Positions 15,350 to 17,590 of a stretch of 17,590 bases of DNA are shown here, piece by piece (the stretch's first letter is position 1; each line of letters starts with the position of its first letter). The DNA comes from DATJYV01 sp035499415 (GTDB lineage Bacteria > Bacteroidota > Ignavibacteria > UBA10030), in contig DATJYV010000142.1 in assembly GCA_035499415.1 (NCBI GenBank), forward strand, positions 1 to 17,590. The letters are read 5' to 3'. Both the position numbers and the translations under genes were made by a program. Under the pieces are notes generated by a model. The model was not told the origin of the DNA and did no database searches. It saw only the letters and a program-made list of their open reading frames with translations.

Positions 15350-17398
15350 GTGCGAATCACTTCATTGATCAGAGCAACCCTCCTGATCCTTCTTGTCTTT
15401 GGGCTGATTGTGCTTGTATGGGCCCACTGGACTCCTTCAATCGATAGCATCTTGACTCCTTTGTCCGTCCAGAGAGCTGATCTCTTCTTGAAAGCTCGCG
15501 CTCAACTCCACACCCAGCCGATACTCGTCGTGCTTGATATGGCGGACACAAATGTATTCGCGAGATATGTCACCGAAATTCTCAAGACAGAAGGCATCTT
15601 TTCCTTCGAATCCATCGACGTGTCCACTGACCAGTTGGATAGCGCGTTGTTACGGCAACATCGTCTCGTTATCAGCGCCGCTCCTTCCCGTTATCGGGGA
15701 ATATTGGAGCAGTATGTTCGCCAGGGAGGGCGCTTGATCGTTCTCAATCCCGGGGCGGCGTACGACTCCTTGCTCGGCGTCCGATCATCGAATGAGATTC
15801 TTGAGTCCTCCTATCTCCGGGCCAATCCCGGCAACCGCGTTGGCGCCGGCATTTCGTCTGTTCCAATGCAATGCCACGGCGGAATTTCCCTCCTCCAACC
15901 TACTCATGCGGTTAGCGTGGCCAATATTTACTTCGATGACTCTACTTCGACCCCCTACGCGGCAGTAGGAATAAACCGCTTTGGCCTTGGTACCAGCGCC
16001 TTTTTTTCCTACGACCTCGGCCGGTCGATTGTTTTCACCCGACAAGGGCATGTGCGGTCACGTTCCGCGGACATGGATGCTGACGGCGATGGCGTGTTCA
16101 GGACAGCCGACCTTTACTTTCATACCCTCGACTATTCGAAGTTGATGATTCCGCAAGCTGACGAACAACAAAAGTTGTTCATCCAGCTGATCTACAGCCT
16201 CCTCGACGAGGAGACGGTTCTCCCGCGGGTGTGGTATTTCCCCGACGAATCTCCCGCCATAGCTCTGGTGACCGGCGACTCCCATGGGATATCATCACAG
16301 TCAGAGATCAGGCATCTGACGGACTACGTGCACGATAGAGGGGGTGATTATTCTCTTTTTGAGTATCCAAGCGCCCTCAGCCCGAGTTTCGATTCCCTCC
16401 TTGTCGCCATGGGTCATTCGGTGGAACCACATGTTTACTATCCGAGGATCGGCAATGTGTTCTTTATGAGAATCAAATTGTGGATTGCCAGTTGGTTTTC
16501 CCCTTCTTATTTCATCCGACCCGGCCTTTCGGAACTCGAACAGGAAGTCCGCTATGCGTCCAGGAGTTTTCATGACAAGGTCGGACGGGCTGCGCGTGTC
16601 AGCCGAAACCATTTTTTGGTTTGGTGGGGATGGAGCGAAACGGCGCAACTCCTCGCCCAGTATGGATTCAAGATGGACCTGACGGTCACTGGCATGGATT
16701 CCCGCAAGCTTTTCGCTATCCCCAATGGCCGTTCCCTCAGGACTCCGACCGGGTTCGGGTACATCAATGGGTCGGGACAACCGATGAAATACATCAACGA
16801 CCGGGGAGCGTTGATCGATATTTTTGAGCAATTGACTCAAGTAGAAGATGATGTGATCGGTGGCATGTACACGACCGACCCTCCAAACGACAGCACCACG
16901 ATATCAACATTGACCGAAAAGAATCGAACTCTCATCGATGAGAGCGTAAACAAGTATCACACTGCACTCGTATGGAATTTTCACCCTGAGCACTCCGTCT
17001 TTCGATGGCCGGCCACCGTTCCCTTGACGTGGGATTGGTTCGCTCCGACCGTTGACCACCTGGCTCAATCGAAAGTACCAATGATCTCTGCGGAGCATTG
17101 GCTCGACTTCGTGCAGGCGCGACACAATCTCTCTCTCCAGAATGTGACGTACGATCCTCGGACGCACAAGGGTTCTTTTGTCATTACCTCTCACAACGAC
17201 GTGCAAGGTGTCACGATCATGATTCCCGCAGTGAACGGCGAATCACCGCTCGGGGTGACGATTGCATCTCATCGTACGGGCGATCAGGAGTCATCGCGTC
17301 CGGTCATTTCAAGAAGGAAACTTGGAGGCATGACGTACGACTGGTTCACGCTTCATCTGCTGAGAAATACACCGGTGACCGTAACGTATTCTCGTTGA
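15350..17398 (+). CDS. Membrane-anchored protein with GATase-like and polysaccharide-deacetylase-like domains
   Basis: The 682-residue protein starts at GTG 15350 without a clear Shine-Dalgarno site. One membrane helix (8-27) anchors it, with the rest probably periplasmic. Residues about 55-140 look like a Rossmann or glutamine-amidotransferase-like domain (YVRQGGRLIVLNPGAAY). DMDADGDGVFR (241-251) resembles a calcium-binding loop. From about 293, PRVWYFPDE and IALVTGDSHG start a NodB-like deacetylase fold. GHSVEPHVYY (355-364) stands for the two-His metal motif, and SRNHFLVWWGWSETAQLL (418-435) for the later catalytic motif. The sites diverge from NodB: TGD replaces TFDD, and the histidines are five residues apart rather than four. 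It may deacetylate or bind the exported glycan. It is transcribed away from the glycan operon. Confidence 0.7.
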   Translation: MRITSLIRATLLILLVFGLIVLVWAHWTPSIDSILTPLSVQRADLFLKARAQLHTQPILVVLDMADTNVFARYVTEILKTEGIFSFESIDVSTDQLDSALLRQHRLVISAAPSRYRGILEQYVRQGGRLIVLNPGAAYDSLLGVRSSNEILESSYLRANPGNRVGAGISSVPMQCHGGISLLQPTHAVSVANIYFDDSTSTPYAAVGINRFGLGTSAFFSYDLGRSIVFTRQGHVRSRSADMDADGDGVFRTADLYFHTLDYSKLMIPQADEQQKLFIQLIYSLLDEETVLPRVWYFPDESPAIALVTGDSHGISSQSEIRHLTDYVHDRGGDYSLFEYPSALSPSFDSLLVAMGHSVEPHVYYPRIGNVFFMRIKLWIASWFSPSYFIRPGLSELEQEVRYASRSFHDKVGRAARVSRNHFLVWWGWSETAQLLAQYGFKMDLTVTGMDSRKLFAIPNGRSLRTPTGFGYINGSGQPMKYINDRGALIDIFEQLTQVEDDVIGGMYTTDPPNDSTTISTLTEKNRTLIDESVNKYHTALVWNFHPEHSVFRWPATVPLTWDWFAPTVDHLAQSKVPMISAEHWLDFVQARHNLSLQNVTYDPRTHKGSFVITSHNDVQGVTIMIPAVNGESPLGVTIASHRTGDQESSRPVISRRKLGGMTYDWFTLHLLRNTPVTVTYSR

Positions 17399-17419
17399 TG
17401 CCACTACGTTCCTCATAAC

Positions 17420-17590
17420 CTACCTGACCACCTTCCCGGTTCCTCTGACCCTCCCCGAGTACGACACGCCGACCGCCGTATCATCAGCCCTCTTACCTGA
17501 ATGCCCCATGCTAATTTCCCCCCCGTCTCCCATAGAATCTTCCTCTGAGTGATGTAATCGCTTCCTGCTGCGTTCGTCCCAGTTTGCGCA
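17420..17590 (-). pseudogene. Probable frameshifted fragment of an SBBP-type beta-propeller repeat protein, cut by window edge
   Basis: Two minus-strand frames stay open to the right edge, and each carries half of what looks like one SBBP-type repeat. One frame reads TGTNAAGSDYITQ, like the usual 'TG...GSDYxTxKY' segment. The next reads DSMGD, then, after a run of seven G, HSGKRADDTAVGVSYSG, then TGKVVR and a TAG at 17422-17420. Joining them needs about one base near 17535-17545 and probably further shifts around the G-run, where GKLAW appears in the other frame. This suggests decay or homopolymer sequencing errors. The gene would come from outside the window and converge on the deacetylase-like gene. 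Identification rests on remembered repeat patterns only. Confidence 0.4.

Overview
The window looks like a chromosomal extracellular-glycan locus from a bacterium of the Bacteroidota/Ignavibacteriota (FCB) side of the tree. The basis is indirect: a secreted protein with an FGE-sulfatase fold and an N-terminal 'VSWENSW' type domain, stacked Ig-like repeats, a likely SBBP-type repeat fragment at the right edge, and weak or absent Shine-Dalgarno sites at several starts. Base composition is slightly GC-rich by eye. No tRNA, rRNA, CRISPR array, transposase or phage gene was seen. The taxonomic placement is inference.

Layout, left to right. (1) 1-2720, minus strand: two secreted proteins 40 bp apart, an Ig-repeat protein cut by the left edge and, upstream of it, a non-catalytic formylglycine-generating-enzyme-like protein. 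(2) 2721-3231: a long non-coding stretch holding two matched 14-bp palindromes exactly 20 bp apart, a likely operator. (3) 3232-7455, minus strand: four genes joined by ATGA 4-bp overlaps. In transcription order they are a PLP sugar aminotransferase, a Gfo/Idh/MocA dehydrogenase, a left-handed beta-helix N-acetyltransferase with a C-terminal zinc ribbon, and an FAD oxidoreductase. The first three fit oxidation, transamination and N-acetylation of a nucleotide sugar at one carbon, probably C3. (4) 7627-10699, minus strand: a tight cassette of a 75-residue membrane protein, a protein joining a kinase-like domain to a SAM methyltransferase, and a membrane alkaline-phosphatase-superfamily protein. 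(5) 10764-15182, minus strand: a GT39-like membrane glycosyltransferase, a YbhN/LPG-synthase-TM type flippase-like protein, a membrane acyltransferase and a GT2 glycosyltransferase, all with 4-bp overlaps if the flippase starts at a TTG. (6) 15350-17398, plus strand, divergent: a membrane-anchored protein with a polysaccharide-deacetylase-like C-terminus. (7) 17420-17590, minus strand: what looks like a frameshifted SBBP repeat remnant.

Taken together, the minus-strand genes look like a line for making, lipid-linking, elongating, decorating and possibly capping a surface glycan that contains an N-acetylated 3-amino sugar. The most striking protein is the kinase-like/methyltransferase fusion at 9094-10479. 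Its domain pairing recalls the O-antigen chain terminator WbdD, with the domain order reversed. No Wzx/Wzy pair, ABC exporter or priming transferase is visible, so the locus probably continues outside the window or relies on genes elsewhere.
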